DNA from: CAWBBA01 sp963741625
Lineage (GTDB): Bacteria > Desulfobacterota > Desulfomonilia > Desulfomonilales > Desulfomonilaceae
Length of the DNA stretch: 64,000 bases
Direction: 5' to 3'
Assembly: GCA_963741625.1 (NCBI GenBank)
Contig: CAVUIT010000018.1
Location: forward strand, 124,001-188,000
Shown one piece after another: positions 36,903-46,231 of this stretch; the first letter of the stretch is position 1, and each line of letters begins with the position of its first letter. The notes beneath the pieces are model-generated. The model saw only the letters and a list, made by a program, of their open reading frames with translations. It ran no database searches and was not told where the DNA came from. A program made the translations under genes and the position numbers.

Positions 36903-36947
36903 GACCGGCATCCTGCCGGTCTCGGTGACACCGGCAGGATGCCGGTC
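36903..36947. repeat. Perfect 18-bp hairpin
   Basis: GACCGGCATCCTGCCGGT (36903-36920) is exactly complementary to 36930-36947 around a 9-base loop. It overlaps the stop region of the VapB-like gene. Similar GGCATC(C/T)TGCC palindromes occur at 57888-57940 and 61054-61082, so it belongs to a dispersed family. Confidence 0.8.
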
Positions 36948-36948
36948 G

Positions 36949-37137
36949 CTACTGTTTTCGCCTTGGGATTGGACGCAAGTCTTTCTCGGTTCCACCCAAA
37001 TCGGCAAGTCTCCTCACACTCTCGCGAGCGATCAGTGCTTCCAGACCCATTCTCACCAACGACGTCTTCTCCTTGACACCGGTGAGTTCCGATGCTTTCT
37101 TCAATAAATGGTCATCAATATTCAGGGTTGTTTTCAT
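36949..37137 (-). CDS. VapB-type antitoxin, no toxin gene adjacent
   Basis: The 62-residue protein KTTLNIDDHLLKKASELTGV...SLVRMGLEALI is a typical ribbon-helix-helix antitoxin of the DUF2191/VapB family: a beta strand for DNA contact, two helices, and a basic tail. Normally a PIN-domain VapC gene follows within a few bases. Here the hairpin at 36903 and selA follow instead, so the toxin has been lost or never belonged. The start MKTTLN is chosen over MSMPMK by family pattern. Confidence 0.75.
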   Translation of the reverse strand: MKTTLNIDDHLLKKASELTGVKEKTSLVRMGLEALIARESVRRLADLGGTEKDLRPIPRRKQ

Positions 37138-37204
37138 AGGCATGGACATGCATCATGGAAGCATCTAAGTCAAGTGGGAGCACAAGCAACGACTCTCGCC
37201 TTCT

Positions 37205-37300
37205 GATACCAGTTCGCTCGCAACGAAATTTGTTCGGCAATACAACGTCAGCTGACCTGGGCTTTGGCAGATCCGTGTCGGGTTGAATCGACTTTTCATT
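37205..37300. repeat. Degenerate dispersed repeat, shorter copy
   Basis: GATACCAGTTCGCTC (37205-37219), TGACCTGG and GGCTTTGGCAGATCCGTG appear in the same order as at 33183-33357 but closer together. The interval between the VapB gene and rluD (37150-37372) holds nothing else that I can support. Confidence 0.55.
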
Positions 37301-37372
37301 GTTTGGCAGCGAAGTGATATGAATACCAACCGAGAAGAAACGACTCTTGAAAATGACTTGAACTGAAAATAC

Positions 37373-38355
37373 ATGGAACTTCCTTCTTCATTGGTAATCC
37401 CTGAAGCCGCTATCCCGGACAGGGCAGACAAGATCCTTGCCGATTGTCTTGCCGCGACGGCCAGCCGATCGTCGCTGGCCCGCGTTATCCGAAGCGGCCG
37501 AGTGCTTGTGAAAGGGCGTCCAATCAGCCCTTCCACTGTTCTGGGCCCCGGCGATCGGATAGAAATTCTCCCTGAGACGATCATTGCCGGCACCACGCCC
37601 GACATCGAACCCCCATCATTTGGCATCATTTTCGAAGACGAAGACCTGATAGTGGTGGACAAGCCGCCGGGGATTGTTGTGCATCCCGGCGCGGGGCGCA
37701 CGTCAAATACGCTTATGGATATCCTGGTAAGCTCCAGACCGGAAATGGTTGGGGTAGGGGAGCCGGGTCGTTGGGGTGTGGTCCATCGCCTCGACAGGGA
37801 CACATCCGGGGTCATGGTATTGGCCAAGACAGCCTCCGCGCATGCCGATCTTTCAGCGCAATTCAAGGCCCATTCAATTCATAGAATGTATCTGGCTTTA
37901 GTAAGGGGTAATCCTGGTGAAGACAAGCGGGACCGTCGATGCTCCCTTAGGTCGGCATGTCAAGGAGAGAAAACGCATCTCTACCAAAACGGGAAAGGCT
38001 CGCCGCGCGGTTACAAGGTGGACGGTAAAGGAACGCTTTGGGGGCCTGACGCTTCTCGAAGTGTACCCTGAGACAGGGAGAACCCATCAGATTCAGGGTC
38101 CATCTTGCATTCGTCGGCCTCCCTGTGGCCGGAGATCCGGTCTATGGAAAGATGCGCAGAAAGGGCGGGTTCGCTGATCCGAGACTACGAAAAGCCCTGG
38201 AAGTGCTCAAGAGGCAGGCGCTTCATGCCGCGGTGCTCGGCTTCATTCATCCTACAAGTTTGAAATACGTGGAGTTTTCGTCACCACTTCCTTCTGATAT
38301 GGCTGAAGTTATTAAGATTTGCATTGGAGGCGGAAGCGCGACAGGGAACATGTGA
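37373..38355 (+). CDS. rluD: 23S rRNA pseudouridine synthase, RluD family (two frameshifts)
   Basis: The protein has an N-terminal S4 domain (SSLARVIRSGRVLVKGRPIS) and the RluA-type catalytic core with VVDKPPGIVVHPGAG, VVHRLDRDTSGVMVLAK (catalytic Asp in HRLDRDTSG), EVYPETGRTHQI and VHLAFVGLPVAGDPVYG. The core is in three frames. One G too many near 37916 (giving NPVKTSGTVDAPLGRH) and one C too many near 38092 (giving THQIRVHLAFVG) explain this, and the restored protein has 326 residues. RluD-type enzymes modify helix 69 of 23S rRNA. The catalytic residues are intact, so the shifts are probably sequence errors. Confidence 0.9.
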
Positions 38356-38373
38356 TGAAAAGGGTTGCAATAA

Positions 38374-38431
38374 TTAGGAGTTTTTGGGGAGGGGTCCGGG
38401 GAGGGACTTTTTGCAAAAAGTCCCTCCCCGG
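38374..38431. repeat. Dispersed intergenic palindrome, copy 2
   Basis: A perfect 17-bp inverted repeat (38396-38412 with 38415-38431) with only two bases between the arms follows a GGGGAGGGGTC block. Reverse-complemented, 9723-9780 has the same blocks in the same order. It lies in the convergent gap between rluD and the hdr-type gene and could also work as a bidirectional terminator, as the hairpin contains T5 and A5 runs. Confidence 0.7.
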
Positions 38432-38448
38432 TTACTCTTGCCTGTCTT

Positions 38449-39614
38449 CTAGCCGATCTTCTCTGCAATCAACTCGGACAAGTCCATCACTTTAAGCTCT
38501 TCGGACTTGCCCATTACATTGCACGAATCTTCGAGCATGGTTATGCAGTACGGGCAGGAGGTAACCAGGGTCTTGGCGCCCGCGTCGAGAGCCTCGGTAA
38601 TGCGCAGCTCTGCGAATCGTTCCCCGGCCTTGGTTTCCATCCAGACTCTTCCGCCGCCACCACCGCAGCACAGGCTGTTCTTGCGGTTGCGGGAGAGTTC
38701 TTTCGGCTCGGAACCGGGAATGGCTGCGATCAGCTCGCGGGGCGCGTCATAGATCTCGTTGTGACGCCCCAGATAGCATGGGTCATGCATTGCTACCGGG
38801 CCTGCCGCATCGCCTGAGAGCTTCAATTTTCCGTCAGCCACCGCTTGAGCGAGAACCTCCGTGTAGTGGAAAACTTCCCATTTTCCACCCAGGTCGGGAT
38901 ACTCGTTTTTGAATGTGTAAAGGCAGTGAGGCGAAGTGACGATGATCTTTTTCACGCCTTTGCTGTTGTAGAGGTCAATGTTGGATTTAGCTAGCTTCTG
39001 GAAGAGTTCCTCGTCGCCGACCTTACGGATGGACTCTCCGCAGCAGCTCTCCTCGTTGCCGATGATGCCGAAGCTGACACCCGCGGCCTGCAGCGCCTTG
39101 GCAACCGAACGTGCGATCTTCTGGCTCCTGACGTCGTAGCAGGAGGTGCAGCATATTGAGAGGAAATACTCGGTATTTTCCGAGAAGGTGGGGATGTCTA
39201 TATCCTTGATCCACTCGGTCCGCTTGCCTCGGTCGCCGGACCATGGGTTCCCCTGAGCGTGCAGACTCCCTGCGATGGGCTTGAGGCTCGGTGGGATCGT
39301 TCCCACTTCAGCCATCATGCTGCGCATTCCTCGACGTTGCCGATGATATCCACGCCTCTCGGGCAGCGATCCACGCAGGTCTTGCACGTGGTGCACGCAA
39401 AAAGGCAATTCTCGGATTCAAACCCCTCAAGACCAAGTTGGCCGAGGCGCTGTACCATCCTTATGTTGAACTGCTCCGATGCCTCGCCGGGTACCAGACG
39501 GTAGGGGCAGGAGCCTGTGCAGAGGCCGCATTGCATGCACCAATAGAGGGTTTCTGCTCCCGAGTATACGATTGCGTCGCTAACTTCCAGTTCGGGTGTT
39601 CTTGTTTCCATCAT
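38449..39614 (-). CDS. HdrC-HdrB fusion (HdrD-like) Fe-S protein, QmoC substitute (one frameshift)
   Basis: The N-terminus carries two [4Fe-4S] motifs, CMQCGLCTGSCP and CTTCKTCVDRCP, and the rest has two CCG domains: CCTSCYDVRSQ...SCCGES and CYLGRHNEIYD...LCCGGGGG. This is the HdrC plus HdrB layout fused as in HdrD. One C is missing near 39336 (GTCGAGG for GTCCGAGG); the restored protein has 388 residues with NVRGMRSMMAEVG at the join. There is no membrane segment. It follows qmoB by eight bases, in the place of the usual membrane-bound qmoC, so electrons probably pass through a soluble complex. Confidence 0.87.
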
Positions 39615-39622
39615 ATTTCCTT

Positions 39623-41761
39623 CTAGAATCCCTTGTACGGGTTCGGGCCGAGTTCTTCAAGCTTTGCGGCGAACTCCTCCAAGATTTGCGGGATTCTCCA
39701 GTAATCGTCGATTGATATCTGCTCCAATCGTATCCTGTCAGATTCGAGCACCAACCGGTCCAGAGTCTCTTTTATCTTGCTCATCCGGGTATCTGCCAAC
39801 TCACTCCCTTTAATGAAATGGCACTGGTAATCATCGCCGAACCGACAGCCGAAGAGCACTATCCCATCGATTCCCTTGGATAGCGCGTCGGCTATCCAGA
39901 CCAGGTTTATAGAGCCCAAGCACCTCAAGGGGATAAAGCGCACCCACGGCGGGTACTGCAACTTGTGAAGTCCCACCATGTCCAGCGCAGGAAAAGCGTC
40001 GTTTTCGCAGATAAATCCTATAACGCGAGGCTTCTCGTCATATTCGTCAGGCACATTGATCGATTTTATCATGGAGCCGATCATGTCCACCGAATAGTTA
40101 TTGAAGGATATGATGCGCTCCGGGCAGGAACCCATGCAGATTGCGCAGCGCCGGCAGCGTGTCGGATGCGGCAATGGGGTCCCTTTTTCGTCTTCGTTGT
40201 ACATGCCGAACGGGCATTCCTCGGTGCATCGTTTGCACTGTGTACAGCGCTGTATGAACAGTTCGGGGTAGGACAAATCACCGGCACGAGGATGGACAGC
40301 CTTACCCTGCGACGTAAGCTCAACGCACTGAATGGCTTTCAGAGCCGCGCCGGTCCCATCGCTGGTTGCCCTGGACGCGGTCATGGGCTGCCTAACGCAT
40401 CCCGCGGTATAGATACCCGTCCGCCGCGTCTCATACGGGAAGCAGACGAAGTGAGAGTCCGGGAAGCCGTACTTCAGCTCCGGCAACGCGGGGCCCTGGC
40501 GATACTCAAGATTGAGAATCGGGTCGTCCAACACCGCGGGCTGCATGCCTGTGGCCAGGACCACCAGGTCGGCCTGCATCTGCACGGGTTCGCCCAGCAG
40601 TTCGTCCATCGTCTCGATGGACAGCTTGTGGTCGGTTCCCTCGCTGATCGCGACCTGTGATGTGTCGGTCTTTACAAAGACCACGCCGTCCTTCTGCACT
40701 TTCTTGTAGAATTCTTCATGCTGTTCGGGAGTCCGGATGTCTTTGTAGAAGACGACGACCTTGTTTTCTTCGTTTTGCTCTTTCACGTACAGGGCCTGTT
40801 TCAGAGAAACCCGGCAGCAGACCGCGCTGCAGTACGGCAAATGGTTCTGATCACGGGAGCCCGCGCACTGGATGAATGCAACAACCGAGGGCTCTGAGCC
40901 GTCGGAAGGGCAAGTGATCTTCCCAGCCTTGGCCATTTCTTCCATCTGGACATTGGTAATGACATCGGGGAATTTGCCGTACGAGAGGTGCTCCAGTTTG
41001 GTAGCATCGTAAGGCTTCATCCCAGCAGCCAGCACTATAGATCCGACCTTGTGGGTCCCGCCACCGTTAGCAAGTGTGACGTCAAACATGCCAGGCGCGC
41101 CGGAAATCTTTTCAATCGTTGTGCCGGTATGGACAGCGATGGTGCTCTCGGCTCTTACCAGATCGACAGTCTCTTGTACGGTGATCTCTTCGATCTCCTG
41201 GTACGGCGGTCCAGTTGGCGTGGTCTTGTGCCATTTAGCCATATGTCCGCCCAGATCGGGCTCTTTTTCCACCAGCATGACCGAATAGCCGGCACGTGCG
41301 GCATCCAGGGACGCTTGCAGACCTGAGACCCCTCCTCCTACAACCAGGACGGTCTTGTCCGCTGCTTCCTGGTAGGGTTTGGGCAGGGTCGATTTCTCCA
41401 CTCTGGTAATGGCCATCCGCATATAATCTTCGGCCATCATCTGAGTGTCTTCTGCTCCGGCTGGTTGGCACCAGGCCACGTGCTCCCTGATATTCAGCCT
41501 TTCAAGTATGGTGGTCATGGGATCGAACTCGAAAACGTCCGTTTTGACTCGCCCGGAACATGCCGCTGCTACCACACAGTTGACCGCGCCGGATTCTATA
41601 TCGTTTCTGATGATCCCAGCCCCTTCTTCGCTGCAAAGGGTGGGATGACTCTCAGTCTTGGCTATTTTGAACTCGTTGGCTACGCCGGAGAGGGCCTCCA
41701 CGTCTATGGATTCTCCGATACCGCATCCCGAGCATATATAGACCCCGATTTTCTGATCCAT
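39623..41761 (-). CDS. qmoB: QmoB: HdrA-like flavoprotein with MvhD domain
   Basis: The 712-residue protein has an N-terminal segment with IGVYICSGCGIGESID, an FAD-binding domain (VLVVGGGVSGLQASLDAARAG), two ferredoxin clusters CTQCKRCTEECP and CRRCAICMGSCP, and a C-terminal MvhD-like domain with VLFGCRFGDDYQCHFIKG. This order is that of QmoB, which with QmoA passes electrons between quinone or a soluble partner and APS reductase. The ATG at 41761 follows GGGGAGG, seven bases upstream. It overlaps the end of qmoA closely, so the two are coupled. Confidence 0.93.
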   Translation of the reverse strand: MDQKIGVYICSGCGIGESIDVEALSGVANEFKIAKTESHPTLCSEEGAGIIRNDIESGAVNCVVAAACSGRVKTDVFEFDPMTTILERLNIREHVAWCQPAGAEDTQMMAEDYMRMAITRVEKSTLPKPYQEAADKTVLVVGGGVSGLQASLDAARAGYSVMLVEKEPDLGGHMAKWHKTTPTGPPYQEIEEITVQETVDLVRAESTIAVHTGTTIEKISGAPGMFDVTLANGGGTHKVGSIVLAAGMKPYDATKLEHLSYGKFPDVITNVQMEEMAKAGKITCPSDGSEPSVVAFIQCAGSRDQNHLPYCSAVCCRVSLKQALYVKEQNEENKVVVFYKDIRTPEQHEEFYKKVQKDGVVFVKTDTSQVAISEGTDHKLSIETMDELLGEPVQMQADLVVLATGMQPAVLDDPILNLEYRQGPALPELKYGFPDSHFVCFPYETRRTGIYTAGCVRQPMTASRATSDGTGAALKAIQCVELTSQGKAVHPRAGDLSYPELFIQRCTQCKRCTEECPFGMYNEDEKGTPLPHPTRCRRCAICMGSCPERIISFNNYSVDMIGSMIKSINVPDEYDEKPRVIGFICENDAFPALDMVGLHKLQYPPWVRFIPLRCLGSINLVWIADALSKGIDGIVLFGCRFGDDYQCHFIKGSELADTRMSKIKETLDRLVLESDRIRLEQISIDDYWRIPQILEEFAAKLEELGPNPYKGF

Positions 41762-41766
41762 AAACA

Positions 41767-43023
41767 CTACCTCCCCATCGTCCGCTGAATTGCTTTGAGC
41801 GCCGCAGCCGTTGCATCCTGCAAGGAAGCCGCGACTTCCATGGGCGCTTTGACACAGCCGGCCGGAATGATCCCCGAGTCTCCGGACGCGGTCACAAAAC
41901 CGAAATCGTCATATTCCATCTCAAGGGTCGGTTTCACAGTTGCCGTGCCGGGAACCATGCCCACGGCCAGGACCGCGAGATCGACCACTTCTTTGACCAT
42001 TGCCCCTTGGCTGATGTCCTCACCTTCTACGAGGACTCCGCCGGATTCCGGATCTTCAGAAATCCGAGAAATTTTGCTCTTGATGAGCGTTACGTTCTCA
42101 TCCTGGCTCACCTTGGTATAGAAATCCTCATATTTTCCCATGGCGCGCACGTCAATATAGTAGATAAAAGCTTTGCTTTCAGGCGCCTGCTCCCTTATAT
42201 ACGTGGCCTGCTTGAGCGAAGCCAGACAACAGATTCCGGAACAATAGGCGAGATGGTTCTCGTCTCTTGAGCCTGCGCATTGGACAAACGCGACGCTCTT
42301 CACCTCTTTGCCGTCGGATGGTCTCAGGATTTTTCCACCGGTGGGTCCGTTGTGTGAGGCCAGTCGTTCAAACATGACACTGGTCACAACATTGGGAATC
42401 CGTCCCAACCCCAGGTAGTCCACGTTCGCTGCCTCGTAGGGGTCCCAGCCTGTGGCCCACACTACCGCTCCCACATTGTAAGTGACCTTCTCGGGCTTCA
42501 TATCGAGGTCTATGGCGTTGTAAGCGCATGCCTCCGCGCATTTCTGGGCTTCTGGAGTCCCTATGATTTCGGGCGCCAGTACGTACTTGAAGGGGAACGC
42601 CATCGAATGGGGCAAGTAAGCTGCCGGGACCGTATCCATATTGTAGTTTACAGGATTCGGGATCCGGGTCTCGGACACCTCCCCACACTTGCCGCAAACC
42701 GTGCAGTTGTCGTTTACGTAACGAGGTTTCAGCAGCACTGTAACTTCATAGCTGCCTGGTCCCCCCGAGATCGCTTCCACTTCCGCCAGAGTATGGAAAG
42801 TGATCTTGGGATTTTGTTTGATGCGCCTAAAGTTTATCTCCAGGCCGCAGTTGGTAGGGCAGAGCTTGGGGAAGTACTGATTGAGAAGGGTCACGCGCCC
42901 GCCCAGATAGGGATTCTTTTCCACGAGGACTACGTCTGCTCCTGCTTCGGCGGCTTCAATGGCAGCGGTCATCCCGCTTATCCCGCCTCCGACTACCAGG
43001 ATTTTTCGCTCTTCATCACCCAT
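41767..43023 (-). CDS. qmoA: QmoA: HdrA-like flavoprotein
   Basis: The 418-residue protein begins with the FAD motif ILVVGGGISGMTAAIEAAEAG and contains FPKLCPTNCGLEINFRRIKQ, FVQCAGSRDENHLAYCSGIC and a final APMEVAASLQDATAAALKAI. The LCPTNCGLEINFRRIK segment is characteristic of QmoA among HdrA relatives. It forms the first gene of qmoA-qmoB-hdrCB. GGAGGTAGTTC precedes the ATG. The usual upstream aprBA genes (APS reductase) are absent; an ankyrin gene diverges instead. Confidence 0.93.
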   Translation of the reverse strand: MGDEERKILVVGGGISGMTAAIEAAEAGADVVLVEKNPYLGGRVTLLNQYFPKLCPTNCGLEINFRRIKQNPKITFHTLAEVEAISGGPGSYEVTVLLKPRYVNDNCTVCGKCGEVSETRIPNPVNYNMDTVPAAYLPHSMAFPFKYVLAPEIIGTPEAQKCAEACAYNAIDLDMKPEKVTYNVGAVVWATGWDPYEAANVDYLGLGRIPNVVTSVMFERLASHNGPTGGKILRPSDGKEVKSVAFVQCAGSRDENHLAYCSGICCLASLKQATYIREQAPESKAFIYYIDVRAMGKYEDFYTKVSQDENVTLIKSKISRISEDPESGGVLVEGEDISQGAMVKEVVDLAVLAVGMVPGTATVKPTLEMEYDDFGFVTASGDSGIIPAGCVKAPMEVAASLQDATAAALKAIQRTMGR

Positions 43024-43385
43024 GAACTACCTCCGTATAATATGTCAGGCGTGATTCCGGTTGATCTTCAATGTGTTATCCTTGAAGCGCTTCGCGGCAC
43101 AGCCTGCGACGTAAATTGATTCCCGCGGCCATACTCAAACGAGCCAAATCATCCGATATGCCGAAAGAGGGCATCAGGGATGATTGTTGACGGCCTTGTT
43201 TGAACTCGTAAGCAGTGATGCTCGACGATACAGTGTCCGGAGGGGCAACTAGTTAATATTCTACCATCTTGTGCTGTTTGTCAACAACTCACAGCGCGTA
43301 GGAGAAAATACGTCATGCCTGTAAAAACGGAAATGATTATGGTATAATATAATAAAATATCAAAGGATAGGAATACATAGGAAGC
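43024..43385 (+). promoter_or_regulatory. Divergent control region between qmoA and the ankyrin gene
   Basis: No gene lies here. An extended -10 promoter TGG-TATAAT (TATAAT at 43343-43348) sits 38 bases upstream of the ankyrin ATG in an AT-rich stretch; its -35 (TGTAAA, 43320-43325) is poor, as usual for extended -10 promoters. GATAGG and GGAAGC precede the ATG. For qmoA I see a ribosome-binding site but no convincing promoter. Confidence 0.5.
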
Positions 43386-46040
43386 ATGAGCATCATGCAG
43401 GAACAACTCATACACTCGGCCCGTATCGGTAATCTGGCAGCGGTTCAAGAATTCCTGGCCGCAGGAGCGGATGTTAACCCCGATAGCCCCGATGGTACAG
43501 CATTGATGGCCGCTACATTGGGGGGTCACTGGGCTGTCGTGAAATTGCTCCTCGAGGCCGGCGCAGAGGTTAACGCCGGCGATACTTCCGGAAACTCCGC
43601 TCTGATGGAGGCTTCTCTTGCAGGCCATGCCAGGATAGTCCAACTCTTGCTGGATGAGGGGGCTGAAATCAACGCGGCCAACGGGGAAGGGGAAACGGCG
43701 CTGCACAAAGCCGCCCTATGGGGACATACGGAAGCCGCGGCCTTGCTTTGCAAATGCGGCGCGGACGTCGATGCTCCTGACCGAGAAGGAAATACCCCTC
43801 TGGGCTGGGCGATTAGACAGGGGCACGTGCAAGTGGTCGAATTGCTACTGGACGCCGGAGCTCATGCGGGCGTGGAAGACACTGCGCACAGGACTGCGTT
43901 GCGTCTGGCTGCGGCATCAGGCCACCCTGAAGTGGTTGAGTTGCTTCTAGACCGTGGTGCGGATGTCGACGCAGAAGACGGGTCCGGAGACACACCTTTA
44001 ATTGTTGCTGCCAGGGCCGGAGATGCTGAGTTGGTTGAGTTACTCCTTGAAAGAGGGGCCGAGGCCAATACCAAGGAGAATCGGTACGGGTGTACCGCGC
44101 TGTTCTGGGCCTGCTCCAAGGGCCATTCCGATGTAGTGGAACGCCTCCTGGCCCGAGGGGCTGATATCCAGGTACGCAACAAATATGGCAGCACGCCTTT
44201 GATGTGGGCCTCATTCAAGGGACGCGCCGCGGTGGTAAGGCTTCTGCTCACTCAGGGGGCCCGAGTCAACGTCCAGAACCTGTTTGGAGTCACCCCTCTA
44301 ATTCTGGCCTCTCGAGCAAATCATCCGATGGTTGTGGAGATTCTCCTCGCCTGGGGGGCCGACGTCAATGCCTGTGACAAAGATGGAAAGACAGCCTTGA
44401 TCTGCGCTGCCGGGGCCGGAGGTGTTGCCGTTGCAAGCCTTTTGCTGGATCGGGAAGCCGACCTAAACGCCCACAGCAAATATGGCAACTCAGCCCTCTT
44501 TTGGGCATCCTATAAGAGTCATGCGTCGATCGTAAGACTTTTGTTAGCCCGGGGCGCGGACATAAATGCGCGAAACAATAACAATCACACGCCATTGTTC
44601 TGGGCCTCCTTCAGCGGGAACGAAGAAGTAGTGGGTCTCCTTCTGAATAGTGGAGCCGACCTCACCGTTAGGGACAAGAGATACAAGAGCACCGCTCTGT
44701 TCTGGGCCGCGTACACGGGTCATACGGAGGCTGTGGAACTTCTGCTGACCAAACGATCGGATGTTCATACACGGGATGGCTCCGGGAATACACCCTTGCT
44801 GTGGGCGGCCAGGGCAGGGAAGGCCCGGATGGTGGAATTCCTTTTGAACCTGGGAGCATACCCCAACGCGCACAGCGGAACCGGCTGCACCCCGCTGTTT
44901 TGGGCTTGTGACAGAGGCGACGTCGAGTTGGCCCGCATCCTGCTGGAGGGGGGCGCCTCTGCTGACGGACGAGGAAAAAACGGCACTCATCCCTTGCTAT
45001 GGGCTGCCTGGAAGGGGCATCTTTCGGTACTGGACCTTCTCCTGTCCGCGGGAGCCGACGTCAATGCTCATGACAGGAAGCACAGCATCACGGCCTTGTC
45101 CTGGGCGTCGTACAAGGGCGATCCAGCCGTCGTGGATCTTCTGCTTGCTCAAGGGGCGGATGTCCATGCTACGGATACGAGATACGGTAACACCAGCCTG
45201 TTCTGGGCGGCAGTGAAGGGGCACGAGCTTGTGGTTGAACTTCTCTTGTCCAGGGGCGCTGATGTCAATGCCCGGAACAAATTCGGAAAGACGCCGCTTA
45301 TGGCCGCAGCAATTGGAGGCCACAGCCACGTGGTGGAGCTTCTCCTACGACACGGCGCGAAGACGGACGCGGGCAGTAACCAAGGGACCACAGCCCTGGC
45401 ATACGCGCTGAGGTTGGGGCGCGCGGAGGCCACAGAAGCACTATTAGCAGAAGGGACTGAGCTTACAGGCAGCACCATTGGGGCAGGCAATGCCTTGCTC
45501 GATGCATCGTATTGGAATCACACGCGGATCGTCCGTTTTCTTTTGGACCGTGGGGCGGATATCAATGCCAGAGACAGCGAATACGGCAATACCTCGTTGT
45601 TTTGGGCCTGCCACAAAGGCAGCAAGGAGGTGCTGGAACTTCTTCTGGAACACGGGGCTGACGTCAACGCGACAAATAAGTTCGGAAATACTCCCTTATT
45701 CTGGGCCGCGGCCAAGGGGCAGGCCGAAATCGTTGAACTCCTCCTTTCCTGGGGAGCCGACGTCCGAGCACGAGACAGAGACGGGAAAACTGCATTGATG
45801 GTTGCCGCTGCTGCAGGGTCTCTGGAAGCCGCCAAAATGCTGGTTGCCGCGGGCGCGGATGTGAACGCCAAGACAGACTTCGGCTGGACGGCTCTGATGG
45901 AAGCCTATTTTGAAGGCCACCCTGACGTCGCGGCGTACCTAAACGAAGTGGGAGCGAATCTGACTGGCTTTTTGGAGGGTCAATATCTGGCACGAAGCAC
46001 CGCGGATGAACTCAGATGGCTGGCAGGCACTGTGGATTAA
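43386..46040 (+). CDS. Giant ankyrin-repeat protein
   Basis: The 884-residue protein consists almost entirely of ankyrin repeats, about 26 by length and motif count, each ending in LLxxGADVNAxD. It has no signal peptide, membrane segment or catalytic domain. Several repeats carry an unusual FWA core (TALFWACSKGH, SALFWASYKSH, TSLFWAAVKGH, TSLFWACHKGS, TPLFWAAAKGQ), and those preceded by RYGNT or EYGNT are one residue longer, which points to internal block duplication. Ankyrin proteins bind other proteins; the partner is unknown. It stands alone and has an AT-rich promoter of its own. Confidence 0.95.
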   Translation: MSIMQEQLIHSARIGNLAAVQEFLAAGADVNPDSPDGTALMAATLGGHWAVVKLLLEAGAEVNAGDTSGNSALMEASLAGHARIVQLLLDEGAEINAANGEGETALHKAALWGHTEAAALLCKCGADVDAPDREGNTPLGWAIRQGHVQVVELLLDAGAHAGVEDTAHRTALRLAAASGHPEVVELLLDRGADVDAEDGSGDTPLIVAARAGDAELVELLLERGAEANTKENRYGCTALFWACSKGHSDVVERLLARGADIQVRNKYGSTPLMWASFKGRAAVVRLLLTQGARVNVQNLFGVTPLILASRANHPMVVEILLAWGADVNACDKDGKTALICAAGAGGVAVASLLLDREADLNAHSKYGNSALFWASYKSHASIVRLLLARGADINARNNNNHTPLFWASFSGNEEVVGLLLNSGADLTVRDKRYKSTALFWAAYTGHTEAVELLLTKRSDVHTRDGSGNTPLLWAARAGKARMVEFLLNLGAYPNAHSGTGCTPLFWACDRGDVELARILLEGGASADGRGKNGTHPLLWAAWKGHLSVLDLLLSAGADVNAHDRKHSITALSWASYKGDPAVVDLLLAQGADVHATDTRYGNTSLFWAAVKGHELVVELLLSRGADVNARNKFGKTPLMAAAIGGHSHVVELLLRHGAKTDAGSNQGTTALAYALRLGRAEATEALLAEGTELTGSTIGAGNALLDASYWNHTRIVRFLLDRGADINARDSEYGNTSLFWACHKGSKEVLELLLEHGADVNATNKFGNTPLFWAAAKGQAEIVELLLSWGADVRARDRDGKTALMVAAAAGSLEAAKMLVAAGADVNAKTDFGWTALMEAYFEGHPDVAAYLNEVGANLTGFLEGQYLARSTADELRWLAGTVD

Positions 46041-46071
46041 CTGAAGTTAAGATTAGCGGAAATTTTTGACC

Positions 46072-46156
46072 TGTCATTGCGAGGAGTGGAACGACGAAGC
46101 AATCTCCGTTTTCTTCGTATCTGAGATTGCTTCGGGCCTACGCCCTCGCAATGACA
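46072..46156. repeat. TCATTGCGAGGAG-type long inverted repeat
   Basis: TGTCATTGCGAGGAG at the left end (46072) and CCTCGCAATGACA at the right end (46144-46156) flank an inner exact pair, GAAGCAATCTC (46096-46106) and GAGATTGCTTC (46123-46133). I recall this type of palindromic element (TCATTGCGAGG...CCTCGCAATGA) from the intergenic regions of many Desulfobacterota and other anaerobes. It lies between the ankyrin gene and the next convergent gene. Confidence 0.8.
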
Positions 46157-46231
46157 TTATATGGCAATTTCCGTAAGTTCTGTTTTTTCCTAGGATCGCA
46201 ATAGTCCGTCCGAACAGCGCTATTATTTGTA

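Noticed and set aside
39309..39330. TGA at the end of the Fe-S part of the HdrCB fusion considered as selenocysteine
   Set aside because: Continuation lies in a different frame; all expected cluster cysteines are encoded as normal Cys.
39965..40660. 231-codon plus-strand frame inside qmoB
   Set aside because: Antisense shadow of qmoB.
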